DNA of 64,000 nt from contig NC_088782.1 in NCBI RefSeq assembly GCF_958450345.1, forward strand, positions 110,452,358 to 110,516,357, given 5' to 3'. The translations under genes were made by a program, and so were the position numbers. The notes under the pieces were generated by a model that saw only the letters and a program-made list of their open reading frames with translations, was not told the origin of the DNA and did not search any database. Of the stretch, positions 12,435-24,571 are shown in pieces. The DNA is from Calliphora vicina (lineage: Eukaryota; Arthropoda; Insecta; Diptera; Calliphoridae). Every line of letters begins with the position of its first letter. Positions within the stretch are counted from its first letter, which is position 1.

Positions 12435-15400
12435 ACTGACTGACTGACTGACTGACTGAATGACTGACTGATTCATCATCGCACAGCCCAAACGGCTGAA
12501 GCTAGAATCACGAAATTTTATCTGTGGGTTCCTCCCTCCCCAAAACGATCCGATAAGAAGGGATTTTTGGAAATTCGAACGTTTAGGGGGTAAAAAAGGG
12601 TAAAAACGGGTAAATTCGGTAACCTTATATCTTCAAAACTAATAAAGATACAAAAAAACTTAAAATAGCATGTTACTCCATTTAAAAAATAAGCTGACAG
12701 GTGTTTCGTACTTTTTGGATATTCGAAACTTTTAGGGGAGAAAACGGGTAAAAACTGTATTTTGGTACTTTTTTTGCACCCTATGTATCTTTTAAACCAA
12801 TAAACATAGAAACAAATTTTAAATCGTATTCTTTAATTAACAAAAAATAAAAAATATAAGTTTGGTACTTTTTGGAAATTCGAACCCTTAAGGGATAAAA
12901 ATTGTGTTTATTTTTGGTACTTTTTCATAAAATATGTTTTTCTATAATTTGACATAGACATACGAATATTTTATTATGAGCTCCCACCACGATACAGAAA
13001 TTTATTTGAATTAAATTTTACCAAAGCAATGGGGATAAAAAAGGTACCAAAAAGGGGATAAAATCGGAAAAATACATTTTATTGACATTATTAAGCCAAT
13101 TTTTATAATTTTTTTAACACTGGTTCCTGGATTCATACAAAAATTAACTAACAGGGTGTTATTTGGAACTCGAATGCCAAGGTGTATATTGTGCCAAATC
13201 CGGGTAAACAGTTTGGTACTTTTTTAAAACATATTTTTTCTTGGGCACATTAACACAGATTTTAATATTTTGAGACATGTCTGTAGCATAAACAATTTTG
13301 GCAAAATGGAATATTTTTAAAGGTTGAGGGGTGTTCGAGGAAGAAAAGGGAAATTGGTACTTTTCTCCTAATGGTTCTTTTTTAATATTTTAAATTATTG
13401 CACTTATCGACATTAAAGTTAGCTGATTTGTATCTGAGTGAAGTTTGTGTTAGGCATAGGTTATAATATTTAGGTACCAAAATGTGTGAACAGAACTATA
13501 GGTACTTTTTTGTTCTTCTAATGGTACTTTTTTGAAATTTCTATAACAATGGACTTAGAAACATGAAATTAAACATATATGGTCCTAAGTGAGTGAGAAT
13601 TCTAGGGGGAGACTTTTTGGTACTTTTTCTTTATTCGAATGGTACTTTTTGTAATTTCTTCACCAATGAACCTAGAAACATAAAATAGAACTTATATATA
13701 AACCGAGTGAGTAGGAAACCACAAGTGTGGGTTTTTTGGTACTTTTTCTATATTCAAATGGTACTTTTTTGAATTTTCTATAACTATGGACTTAGAAACA
13801 TGAAATTAAGCATATATGGTCCTAAGTAAGTGAGAATTCTAGGGGGAGACTTTTTGGTACTTTTTCTTTATTCGATTGGTACTTTTTGTAATTTTTTCAC
13901 CAATGAACCTAGAAACATGAAATAAAGCTTATATGGAACCGAGTGAGTGGGAAACCACAATTGTGGGGTTTTTGGTACTTTTTGTTTATTCTAATGGTAC
14001 TTTTTTGAATTTTCTATAACAATGAACTTAGAAACATGAAACTAAGCATATATGGTCCTAAGTAAGTGGGAATTCTAGGGGGAGACTTTTTGGTACTTTT
14101 TCTTTAATCGAATGGTACTTTTTGTAATTTCTTCACCAATGAACCTAGAAACATGAAATAAAGCTTACATGGGCCCGAGTGGGTGGAAATCCACACGTGG
14201 TTGCTTTTTGGTACTTTTTCTATATTATAATGGTACTTTTTGAATTTTCTACAATAAAGGACCTAGAAACATGAAATTAAGCGTATATGGTCCTATGTGA
14301 GTGAAAATTCAAGCGGATACTTCATGGTACTTTTTTTTATTATAATGGTACTTTTTTTTTAATTTTCTATAACAATGGACTTAGAAACATGAAATTAAGC
14401 ATACACGGTCCTAAGTCAGTGAGAATTCTAGGGAGAGATTTTTGGTACTTTTTTTTAATCGAATGGTACTTTTTGTAATTTCTTCACCAATGAACCTAGA
14501 AACATGAAATAAAGCTTACATGGGCCAGAGTGGGTGGGCATCTACAAGTGACTGCTTTTTGGTACTTTTTCTATATTATAATGGTACTTGGACTTTTTGG
14601 TACTTTTTCTATATTATAATGGTACTTGGACCTAGAAATATGTAATTAAGCGTATATGGTCCTATGTGATTGAAAATTTAGCGGATACTTCATGGTACTT
14701 TTTCTTTATTATAATGGTACTTTTTTTAATTTTGTATAACAATGGACTTAGAAACATGAAATTAAGCATACACGGTCCTAAGTCAATGAGAATTCTAGGG
14801 GGAGACTTTTTGGTACTTTTTCTCTATTCGAATGGTACTTTTTGTAATTTTTTCACCAATGAACCTTATATGGACCGGAGTGAGTGGGAATCCACAAGTG
14901 CCTGATTTTTGGTACTTTTTGTATATTGTAGCGGTACTTTTTGAATTTTCTGTAATAATGGCCATAAAAATATGAAATTAATCGTATATGTTCTAAAGTG
15001 AGTGAGAATTCCAGGGGGAGACTTTTTGGTACTTTTTCTTTATTCTAATGGTACTTTTTTGAATTTTTTATAACAATGAACTTAGAAACATGATATTAAT
15101 CGTATATGTTCTAAAGTGAGTGAGAATTCTAGGGATAGACTTTTTGGTACTTTTTCTTTATTCGAATGGTACTTTTTGTAATTTCTTCACCAATTAACCT
15201 AAAACCATGAAATTAAACTTATATGGGAGTGAGTGGGAAACCACAAGTGGGGGCTTTTTGGTACTTTTTATATATTCTAATGGTACTTTACCGCGGTTTC
15301 GTTTTATTTTTGGGTTTTGTGATAATTTTTAAATATTAATTGTTATAGAAACAAAATTAGTTGATAATATAGGAAAGGCTATACAAATTTAAAATTCAAA

Positions 15401-15691
15401 ATTGACGGGTTATGGTTTAGTGAATGCGAATTCAGAAGTGATAATCAATGGTACTATTTGTTTATTGCAATGGTACTTTTTGAATATTTTATAATAATTT
15501 TAGGCACACATGATTTTAAATGAATTTGAATTCACAAAAGGTGACTTTAGTGGTAACTTTCTTTTGCATTTTCTATAATAATGGACCCAGAAATATGAAA
15601 TTAGACATTTACAATTAGATTCACAAAGGGAGACTTAATAGTACTATTTCATTCTTCTAATTGGGGTGGCGAAGCGCACCGGGTCTGCTAG
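12435..15691 (+). mobile_element. Helitron-like non-autonomous repeat, copy 1
   Basis: Starts with a (GACT)n tract, then 'tcatcatcgcacagcccaaa' and 'cggctgaagctagaatca'. It ends with 'ggtggcgaagcgcaccgggt' then CTAG at 15688-15691, followed by T. A second copy (29746-31503) shares both ends and most of the body, which defines the boundaries. The CTAG end preceded by a GC-rich, partly self-complementary stretch, and the lack of clear terminal inverted repeats or target duplication, fit Helitron/Helentron relatives. No Rep/helicase is encoded. The class call is inference; the repeat itself is certain. Confidence 0.75.
13500..15290. repeat. 236-bp tandem repeats inside Helitron-like copy 1
   Basis: 'tatatggtcctaag' recurs at about 13582, 13819 and 14055, a ~236-bp period made of two related ~118-bp halves. 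Each half carries two GGTACTTTTT motifs and a 'cctagaaacatgaaat' segment. The array has more units here than in the shorter copy 2. Confidence 0.9.
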
Positions 15692-17074
15692 TTCAATAAT
15701 AAAAATAATAATAATCATACTCACCAAACATCACACACATAGTAGATACTCTTGAATTCTCTCTCACAGTTGCACTCGTCCAACAAAAGGGAACGAACCA
15801 GAGTTAGAGAGAAGGTATTTAAAACAAAACGAACCAACCCAACCGAACCGAACCGAACTCTCATGCTCGTATTATGTAGTTGTTTGTGTTTAGTTATGGT
15901 GTAATATTTATTTTTTTTTTAACTAATACGTCGGCAAACACAAAACAGACACTCTCAGGCATGCCCCTTTGTATACAAAAACGTGATTATACTCACATGT
16001 ATTTGGTTAGAGCCCCCCCCTCCACACTTATCCCTAAACAAATTGAAATGCTCCTCTGGTCTTTCTCCCAAACCTCTGACATGACGCTCTGTTTCTTTAT
16101 TACTTGAATATTTTAGTTTGTTGTTGTTTTTTTTTTTTTTTTTAATTTAAAATAAACGATTCATATGGCTATGAATACGAGTAGCTATTCGTAAGTACTC
16201 GTTTTAACGGCCTCGTTATACTACTGCTGCTGCTTTGTTTTTTTTACCATAATGACACATAAACGCCAACAGCGCTGCCAACTGCACTCACACACATCGC
16301 CACACATTTCTTACATTACAAAAGTATTATTTCATATCGAAAGCAAAAGTATAAAACAAACCAAAAGCAATACAATTTTTAGAGCATGTGATCATTTTTG
16401 TTTTTGCTGCTGCTTTTTTTTATTATAAATTCATAATAAAATAAACATTGAATAATGTTTTTTAAGAGAGCGGTAGTTCGTTCCTAGGCTCTCTCTTGGC
16501 TCCCCTGTATTCGCTTCGGGTTTTTTTTTGGTGGCTGCTACTAAATTTATTGTTAATGTAGGTTGTGTTTTCATGATTTGTTGTTGTTCTTGTTTGCTTT
16601 TCATCACACCCTCCCTCACCCGGTTTATTTTTTGTATTCCTTTTTGTTCTTTACATTTTAATTACAACATTTTGGTTTTTTGGGTTTTGGGGGGGTTTGG
16701 ATTGGTTTATTTATTTTTATGTTCTTAAGCTTTACATTTTGAGGAGTTCTTTTTAAACAAGTTTCTGTAGGGACAGGACAATTCTAATTTGGTTATGGTA
16801 AAAGAGGAGAGAGAGAGAACAAGAAAGGAAATATGTATAATGATAGGAATAATGGATAGCAACAGTGTTGAACATTTTCAAAAACCAGGATTTCTGGTGC
16901 ATGGTTCCAACAATTCAAAATCCTTAGTTATTTTAACACCTACTGTCGATTCAAAACCGCTTGTAACAGAACCCTCGCAAGCGGTCTCGAACTCAATCTG
17001 CAAAGCACCTTTCTGGTATCACTTGAGTTTTGGAGTTTTTGTATAAATGTAACACCTTCCTGGAACAACTAAAG
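15692..17074. other. Non-coding, simple-sequence rich
   Basis: Contains (CCGAA)n near 15832-15857, poly-T near 16127-16143 and GA-rich DNA near 16806-16825. Small open frames (for example 16789-17046) show no recognisable domain. Confidence 0.5.
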
Positions 17075-17610
17075 GGTCTTTCATTGAGAGCTTCCTATCT
17101 TTAAATTTAAATAAAACAAAGTGTGTAGAGTCCTATTAATGCCATTATGTATGTAATATAAGATCGTGCAAGTGTCCGCTGCGACTTTGCTGAGTGCCGT
17201 GCATCCGAAATTTCCAATGCTCCATGACTCTGGATTATAAATTTGTCCGATGGCTTGGGTTATATTGGCGTTGAGGGCTGCTAAGGTTTGTGGCTTATTC
17301 GCATAGACCTGCGTCTAACAGTGTCAAATCGCACGATCTCGGTGGCTAGTTCACATCAGCTCCAAGTGAGATGACCATGCCCTCAAATCTCTCGTCCAAA
17401 TGGCACGTAATCCCTTCCAGTTGCAACCACATGTCGTTGGTATCTGTATCATCCAATTCATATGAAAAGAAGCTGGTATTGCGCTCGCTGTTGACGGTGA
17501 TGGCCTGACCAATGTCGTTCTCAAAGAAATATGGACTGATGACACTGCCACCAACCCAAAATCCTCAAACAATCCATCCTCAATCCAGCAAACATTGACT
17601 TTTTCCGGAT
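17075..17610 (-). mobile_element. Tc1-like transposase relic, C-terminal half
   Basis: In shifting minus-strand frames one reads 'MHPEKVNVC', then 'SPYFFENDIGQAITVNSER', then 'ERFEGMVIS', then 'PPRSCDLT', and near the end 'SRSGHLHDLIL'. These match the order of the C-terminal half of insect Tc1/mariner-superfamily transposases (HPEKVTVWC, PYFFEN, FEGMVISR, PPRSCDLTPLDYFLW, RGGHL). The frame is broken and key acidic residues are degraded. Its N-terminal half lies at 19770-20100, beyond an inserted retrotransposon. A sister relic lies at 34.8-35.5 kb. Confidence 0.8.
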
Positions 17611-19769
17611 GCATTGGAGATTCTTAAATCTCTTGTGGCTTGATATCGTCCCAAATTCGTCTAGTTTGTTGACGATCTAACCACCTTTATTTGTGAAGAT
17701 ATATGGGCCAAGGATTCCACCGGCCCACAAGGCGCACCCAACAACGGTGGGTTTTTCCTGGATGTTGTTTTTGTAGCAGCATAAACAATTTTACAATATT
17801 TAATCTGGACGTTTTCCGCATGTAGTTCAAGTCCAAGGAATTGTGCTATTTCGGCAGGATGAGTCCATAAAACTACTTGATGTAGTGAAGTAAGGTTGGC
17901 TGAAGTATTGAATATGTTAGGACCCTGACCACATGATGGGTATAAGTTGAGGACGGCACGGTCTATGCGGAACCAAAAGGCATTAAGCCTGTTGCTCCAT
18001 CCTAATCTTTGTTGTGCCAAAACGACTCTTGTTTTATGCGGCAGAATCTTCTCAGCGTCTGCTATCGTTGGTTCATACGGTATCCTGCTACCGTGGAATT
18101 GATGGCATCTCTATGAATGTTGTTCAAAGCTGCACATACATCAGTATACTCTCCTCGTATACGCGTAGGTTCTGTCTGACATGCCTCGGCGGAGACTCGA
18201 ACTGTATGACATTGAAGTTTGGATGAATACTCCGGTGACATCCCAGAAGGAACTGTTGTGTCAACGTGACGTTGTGTTCCTTGACCGGTAGAACCTTAGT
18301 TTCCTCGTGAAGTTGGTGTTTGGAGGTAATTTGAAGGCAGCCTGTGACAGTCCTTAAGGCTGACATGCCTCGGGAGAGACTCCAACTGTGTGACACTGAA
18401 GTTCCAGAAGGAACTGTTGTGGCAATATCACGTTGTGTTCCTTGACCGGAAGAACTTTAGATTCCTCCTGAAGGTGGTGTTCGGAGGTAATTTGAAGACA
18501 GCCTGTGACGATCTCTATGAATGTTGTGCAAAACTGTCATATACGAGCTGCGATCATATAGATCCTGCACTTACCTCCGTATGCTCTCCTCGTATACATA
18601 TACGTAAGTTCTGTCTGACATGCCTCGATGGAGACTCCAACTGTGTGATGTTGAAGTTTGGATGATTCCTCCGGTGACGTTATGTTCCCTGACCGATAGA
18701 ACTTTAGTTTCCTCCTGAAGGTGGTGTTCGGTGGTAATTTGAAGGCAGTCTGTGATGGTCCTTAAGGCTGACATGCCTCGGGGGAGACTCCAACTGTGTG
18801 ACATTGAAGTTTGGATGACTACTCCGGTGACATCCGGTGTTCCTTGACTGGAAGAACTTTAGTTTCCTCCTGAAGGTGGTGTTCGGAGGTAATTTGAAGA
18901 CAGCCTGTGATGGTCTCTATGAATGTCGTTCAAAACGGTCATAAACGAGTTGAGATCAAATGGATCCAGCACATACCTCTGTATGCTCTCCTCGTATACA
19001 TATACGTAAGTCCTGTCTGACATGCCTCTGCGAAGACTCCAACTGTGTGATGTGGAAATTTGGATGACTCCTCCGGTGATATCCCAGAAGGAACTGTTGC
19101 ATCAACATGACGTTGTGTTCCCTGACCGGTAGAACCTTAGTTTCCTCCTGAAGGTGGTGTTCGGAGGTAATTTTAAGGCAGTCTGTGACGGTCGCTATGA
19201 ATGTCGTTCAAAGCGGTCATAAAAGAGTTGCGATCAAATGGATCCTGCACATACCTCTGTATGCTCTCTTCGTATATATGTACGTAAGACCTGTCTGACA
19301 TGCCTCGGGATGACTCCTTCGGTGACATTCCAGAAGGAACTGTTGCGTCAACATGACGTTGTGTTCCTTGACTGGAATAACTTTAGTTTCCTCGTGAAGG
19401 TGATGTTCGGGGGTAATTTGAAGGCAGCCTGTGACGGTCCTTAAGTCTGCATTTGGATAGCTTTGAATATTTCATTCAACGAAGGCGACCACACTGGAAC
19501 AGTATAGTTGAGCACTGTCTTGTAGGTAGCTGGAAAGGTTTCTTTATCCATAACCCAAGTGCTGCCGGCTAGTGCCTTGAGGATCATGTTCCTATATCGC
19601 AGTTTCTGCATGATTGCAGTGGCGTATTCTGAGAAGGTACAAAAGGCTATCAAAAGAGACACCCAAGATTTTTGGTTGGTTCGCTGTCGGATCATGAGTT
19701 TTACCTTCTTCGTCCAGGTGGTGAACAGTGTTGTCCACGACTTCGTTGGTGATAACTGCGGATTTACCA
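17611..19769 (-). mobile_element. Jockey-type non-LTR retrotransposon, 3' part, nested in the Tc1-like relic
   Basis: Read on the minus strand: 19770-19441 encodes 'LSPTKSWTTLFTTWTKKVK' and, after a frame change, 'PKILGVSFDSLL', 'LKALAGSTWVMDKET' and 'LNYTVPVWSPSLNE'; 18.1-19.4 kb encodes repeated 'TGCLQIT', 'KVLPVKEHNVT' and 'FLLGCHRSIHPN'; 18020-17661 encodes 'CGQGPNIFNTSANLTSLH' and 'LWTHPAEIAQFLGLEL'. This is the region after the RT catalytic core plus the Cys-containing C-terminus of Jockey-clade elements. Stops and frameshifts make it dead. It is flanked by an 11-bp near-repeat (TTTTTC[C/T]GGAT at 17600-17610 and 19770-19780), taken as the target duplication. It is 5'-truncated, as usual for this class. 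Confidence 0.8.
18020..19440. repeat. Internal tandem expansion of the Jockey C-terminal coding region
   Basis: Six copies of 'gcagcctgtgacggtc' lie near 18340, 18500, 18745, 18898, 19177 and 19424, and four copies of 'ctatgaatgttgt' near 18110, 18513, 18916 and 19196. The main period is ~403 bp with partial units between. The repeated segment codes, on the minus strand, for the 'TGCLQIT...KVLPVREHNVT...FLLGCHR' stretch of the retrotransposon, so the array arose inside the element. Confidence 0.9.
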
Positions 19770-20100
19770 TTTTTCTGGATATAATGAAGTTTTGACAATG
19801 ACATGAGGATTATCATTGCTCCAAATGCGTCAATCTTGATTACTGACACAACTTCATCACTGCACAAAATTTTCAAATAAAATTCTGCCCATTCATCAAA
19901 TGTACGGCGCGAATGATGATTGAGGCGCTTCGATTCCTGTACGAGTTGAATTTTGTAAGAACGCAAACCAATAAAGAGGAAGGAGATAAGATGAATTGTT
20001 CTGCACGTATTGACATTTGGAACGCTACGCTGCACACCATTAATCTCTTGTTCTGCGTGCACTGTACTGCGTCGTATTGCGAAAACGATGATTTTTTCTC
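19770..20100 (-). mobile_element. Tc1-like transposase relic, N-terminal/middle half
   Basis: The minus strand reads 'RSYKIQLVQESK', 'RRTFDEWAEFYLKILCSDE' and, in another frame, 'IWSNDNPHVIVKTSLYPEK'. This is the pYKIQLvQELk...rRtFaeWa...ifSDEahF...iWs.dNPhvi..tplhPEK block of insect Tc1-like transposases. It stops at the same PEK codons with which the 17.1-17.6 kb piece begins, so the two pieces were one element. The first catalytic Asp falls in 'CSDE'. Confidence 0.8.
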
Positions 20101-20172
20101 GAATTAAGGGAAACTATGAATCTAAGGGACGATTATGAACACCATACACTATACATTTGAATGAAACACAGT

Positions 20173-20432
20173 CACCCCTCTCGTGAAAAACATGTGAAAT
20201 TTATGTTCCCATGAAATATCCATTTCCCTCGAAGGGAAAATTGCTATCGTGATATTCCCCTGAACTTTTCATTCACAATAGTTGATTTTGTTCGAAACAG
20301 CTGCTTATTGTTTACAAAATTCCATCTAAAAATTTCCCATGTTCGGGAATTTTTTCACGTGAACAAAGTTCATGAACGAAAAATGGGAAAGGGAACACAT
20401 TTCATGTGAATTATTAATTTGCGATGGGGGTA
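20173..20432. mobile_element. MITE (~260 bp) with imperfect terminal inverted repeats
   Basis: The left end 'cacccctctcgtgaaaaaca' is the imperfect reverse complement of the right end 'aatttgcgatgggggta', and the similarity continues inwards ('gaaatttatgttccc' against 'gggaacacatttc'). A fragment of the same family lies at 25424-25500 inside an RT relic ('cacccctaacggtaataaca', 'gaaatatccatttccctcga'). No coding capacity. Confidence 0.65.
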
Positions 20433-20442
20433 AGTATTTTTG

Positions 20443-20860
20443 ATAAAAAATTATTTTATTTTTCAACATAGTCTCCTTTGAGCTCTATACACTTTGTCCA
20501 ACGTTTCTCCAATTCTGTTATCCCTGCCAAAAAATAAGATTTGTCGAGGTCATCAAAATAGGTACTTTTTGTGAGATGATTTTATCGTTGGAGTCTTCAG
20601 GCTTTTCTTCAGGTTTGTCAAACAAGAAATAGTCACTCGGGGCTAAATCCAGAGAATAAAGCGGATGAGAGAGCAATTCGTAGACTAATTCATGAGTTTT
20701 TTCCATGGAAACTGTGTACCCGATTGTGAGCAAACGCGGCAGCCATCTTGCGGAAAGCTTTCTCGTACCCAAGTGATCATTCAAAATGGTTAATTGAATG
20801 ATTGATTAAAAAGTCAATGATTTGGTCAATGTTAAAGTTAAGAAAAACGGGAGAGGAGAC
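20443..20860 (-). mobile_element. mariner (irritans-like) relic, C-terminal part
   Basis: On the minus strand 'LGTRKLSARWLPRLLT' is followed, after an internal deletion, by 'HELVYELLSHPLYSLDLAPS' + 'DYFLF' (the third catalytic Asp region; functional relatives read HPPYSPDLAPSDYFLF). After a frame change comes 'AGITELEKRWTKCIELKG' + 'DYVEK' and a stop, the typical mariner C-terminus. The upstream part (to ~20860) shares 'aactttaacattgacca' with the mariner fragment at 22.87 kb. The central catalytic region is missing. Confidence 0.85.
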
Positions 20861-22079
20861 TACTGTGATCCTCATATGATCCAATGGGCATGGAAGGATT
20901 GTCCAAGAATCTTTTCTAGCGGTAGCTAGATTTTTGACTGAAGAGAACCTTGAAATTGTATCTTATTTATAATAGGAGATGAGAGATTGAATTTTGGAGA
21001 CACAACACTGAAATTAAAAGGAGCTGAGCAGCTGTGGATACCCGTATCTCAGTTATTTTGGAAAATTTTCACCTCTTCCCACTTTAAAGCAAATATCAAT
21101 TTCACCATTACAGGAAATTAAATAAAACAAAAAATTCAACCAACTAATTTCGATCATAGTCATGGATCATCATCATCAATAAAGAAAGTTGGGCACACAC
21201 ACTCACACACTACCTCAATTTAAACATCTTCTTTATCAAATATTTCTTTCATTAAACATTCAAATGACGTCAGTTGTACAACAACAAAAAAAAAGCTAAA
21301 AATAACTTTAAAAAAACTTCCTATATTGGTAACGTTTTAAAAAACCAAAAACGCCTTTAATAAAACGCACAAAAAACCAACCACTAAATAATCATTTAAT
21401 GATTATTGGTTTCAAGAAAAAAAAATAAAAAGAAAACAATCAAACTACAACCAAATTTAAACAAAAAAAAAAAAAAACAAAACTTTTTTCTATAGCTGAA
21501 AATATGGCAAAAAATCGGAAACCTTGTAACAGTTTTTGTTTCTTTTTTGAAACTCGGTTTTTAAGTCACAAACTAAGAAACAAAATTGTTTAACAAAAAA
21601 AAAAAAAAAAAAAAAAATCAAATTAAATATAAAACAAATAACAATAAAATTTAGCTTAAAATGCATAAAATTGAGTGAATAAAACAAATAAAATCTTTAT
21701 AAAAAAATAAAACACAAAGCAGGGCGAAAATAAAGACAAGGTTTTTTTCAAATAATTTAAAAAATTTTAATAAAAAAATATGCCGGTACTAAAGAAAGAG
21801 ATTTGAGGAAATTAAATCTAGTTAGAAAATCCAAAAATTACTGGTAGTAAAATGCGGTCTCAACCCAAACGGTTGCACCTTCCAAAGATGGGGAGACATT
21901 TAAATAAGTTAGAGCAACGTGTTAAAATTTATTTAGAAAACCCTGGTTCATTATTTGCATTTTACGACACTGTACCTGTCAACGGGCATCTGGGCCTCTT
22001 TCATTGGACTCCTGTCAAAATTTAAACAAGCTGCGTCATATTTAGTTTGTGTTTGACAGCCACTGATAGCAGATTACCT
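20861..22079. other. AT-rich non-coding DNA
   Basis: No gene is seen. The stretch at about 21050-21140 ('cagttattttggaaaatttt' to 'aggaaattaaataaaacaaa') recurs at 24008-24105. A-runs lie near 21460-21478 and 21595-21617. Confidence 0.45.
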
Positions 22080-22089
22080 CGTCACTTGA

Positions 22090-22930
22090 GCAGGAGATGG
22101 AAAGAAGTGAATTTCATGGGCTCAACCATCTATTTAAAAGGTAAAAAAGTGGTTTACTGAATTTCGTTGTGGCCATACACTCATGGAAGATGCCGAACAT
22201 TCTGGACGCTCAGTTGAGGTCTCTACATTCCTCCTTGAGGAGGAGATGGAAAGAAGTGAATTTCATGGGCTCAACCATCTATTTAAAAGGTAAAAAAGTG
22301 GTTTACTGAATTTCGTTGTGGCCATACACTCATGGAAGATGCCGAACATTCGGGACGCTCAGTTGAGGTCTCTACATTCCTCCTTGAGGAGGAGATGGAA
22401 AGAAGTGAATTTCATGGGCTCAACCATCTATTTAAAAGGTAAAATAGTGGTTTACTGAATTTCGTTGTGGCCATACACTCATGGAAGATGACGAACGTTC
22501 TGGACTTCCAGTTGAGGTCTCTACATACCTCCTTGAGGAGGAGATGGAAAGAAGTGAATTTCTTGGGCTCAACCATCTATTTAAAAGGTAAAAAAGTGGT
22601 TTACTGAATTTCGTTGTGGCCATACACTCATGGAAGATGCCGAACATTCGGGACGCTAAGTTGAGGTCTCTACATTCCTCCTTGAGGAGGAGATGGAAAG
22701 AAGTGAATTTCAAGGGCTCAACCATCTATTTAAAAGGTAAAAAAAGTGGTTTACTGAATTTCGTTGTGGCCATACACTCATGGAAGATGACGAACATTCT
22801 GGACGCTCAGTTGAGGTCTCTACAAACGAAAGAAATTCATGATCGGAGATTGAAAGTGTGGGAGATTGAGAACTTTAACATTGACCAGACCATTGAAATG
22901 TCAATCATTGAATTGACAATCATCTGCATG
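22090..22930 (+). mobile_element. mariner relic, N-terminal part, in five 149-bp tandem copies
   Basis: 'gagatggaaagaagtg' starts at 22094, 22243, 22392, 22541 and 22690, exactly 149 bp apart. In shifting frames each unit reads 'MERSEFHGLNHLFK' and then 'WFTEFRCGHTLMEDDEHSG' + 'RSVEVST'. This matches the mariner N-terminus and its WF..F..G...EDD.RSGRP.EV linker, with the intervening DNA-binding helix deleted. Beyond the last unit comes 'IHDRRLKVWEIENFNID', the next conserved block. It is a deleted transposase start, amplified in place, and cannot encode a working protein. Confidence 0.85.
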
Positions 22931-24229
22931 CCTCAGTTTTCTCTCAAAAACTTTCTTTCCTTAGTTTATTCTCATTATCTCGAATAATTAATAATTAAGC
23001 CCACCTTACCAGACCTTATAGAAAGTAACCAAAGTCTCCTCTATCTTAATCACAGCAACCCACATTCGTTTCTTCCCAAAATAAAACCAAATTGTCTGGC
23101 AAAGAAACTATTTAAAGTTGATAAAAATGACTTGTATTTCACAGCCCACGAGAAAAAAAACACCTCAGAAATCATGGTGAAGGGAAAAACCCATAAATCC
23201 CTTTTAAAGAAAATGCAATAAATATCCAAAGAAATGTAAAAAAGAAATCAATTTTATAAATTGCAGAAATGCAATAAAAACAGTTGAAAAGAAATGAAGT
23301 CATGGTTGATCTTCCAACAAACGTCATTGTCAGCAACAACAACAAAAACATCAACATGATCGTCATCATGATCACACAATCAATATTACGAATGGCAAAC
23401 ATCAATATAAATATATTCGAAAGAAGAAAAAGAAATCGTTAAAAATAAACCATAAAACAGAAAATAACTGAACTGGACTTCACATCCACACCAGCCAAAG
23501 AGAAAAACTCCACAAAACAAAACTACAAAAAAAAAAAAAAAACCGCAACAAGTTTTGTACCAAGACTTTTGTCAATTAGTCCATGTACACATAGTACATC
23601 AGAAAACGTGATAATGCAGTTATTTCCAGACCCCAAAAACAAAAACCATTCAGCATAATAAAGATGATTTTCAAAGCACACATCAGCAGCAACACCTTCG
23701 CAGGCAACCCAACCAAAAAAATAATATGAAATTTAAGGCAAAAATACATGATAAACATGAAGACGATGAAATAATACACAAAAAGCTGAAGTAAAAAAAA
23801 CGCTTTCAAAATTCAACGCGTACCAACAACAACAACAAAAAGAGATTACGAAATTTTTTTTATACAAATGAAATATTTACAAAAATTAAAAAAAAAAAAA
23901 AAAAATTGAAGCTTCTTTATACTCTGGGAAATTTGAGTAGGGGCAATGAGAGTTAAAATTGGGGAGATAAGAAATTGCTCTTTTTATCGCTGAAACAAAA
24001 GGACAGTTATTTTGGAAAATTTCTCTCCTCTTCCATTTCAAAGCAAACAAATATTACTCAAATATCAATTTCACCATTACAGGAAATTAAATGAAACAAA
24101 AAATTCTTAGGGAGATAGGAAATCGCTCTCCTTATCAGGAAGATATCTTCATGCGCCTACGAGCTTATGCTCATTCGTTAAAGAAATAAAGGATAATGCT
24201 AGTTCCTACTCTTTTAAGGGATGGTCAAT
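22931..24229. other. AT-rich non-coding DNA
   Basis: Contains poly-A tracts near 23526-23542 and 23887-23905 and the second copy (24008-24105) of the 21.05-kb segment. No coding motif is seen. Confidence 0.45.
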
Positions 24230-24571
24230 CATTTACTGACCTGGTTGATAAAGAGCTAACCTTTTGACAGAATTATTTGCAAATAATTTGAACCTACCGG
24301 ATAGTAATCAACCACCACCCGAGCTTAAAAGAGTATCAGTTACTATGGCGTTACTATTCCTTTGCGTTGGCGCATTTAAAAACATTTTAGCGGATCTCAA
24401 CATAAACAAATCTCCAGGGCCTGATGGTATACCAGCACGGAAGCAGTGTTCTTTGACGCTAGCTCGTCCATTAGCTAACCTTTTCAGCTGTTTATAACGT
24501 ATCGGCAAATTTCCTATATAATGGAAGGTTGCTAATGTAACGCCAATTCATAAAATGGTAGAGGCTAACAA

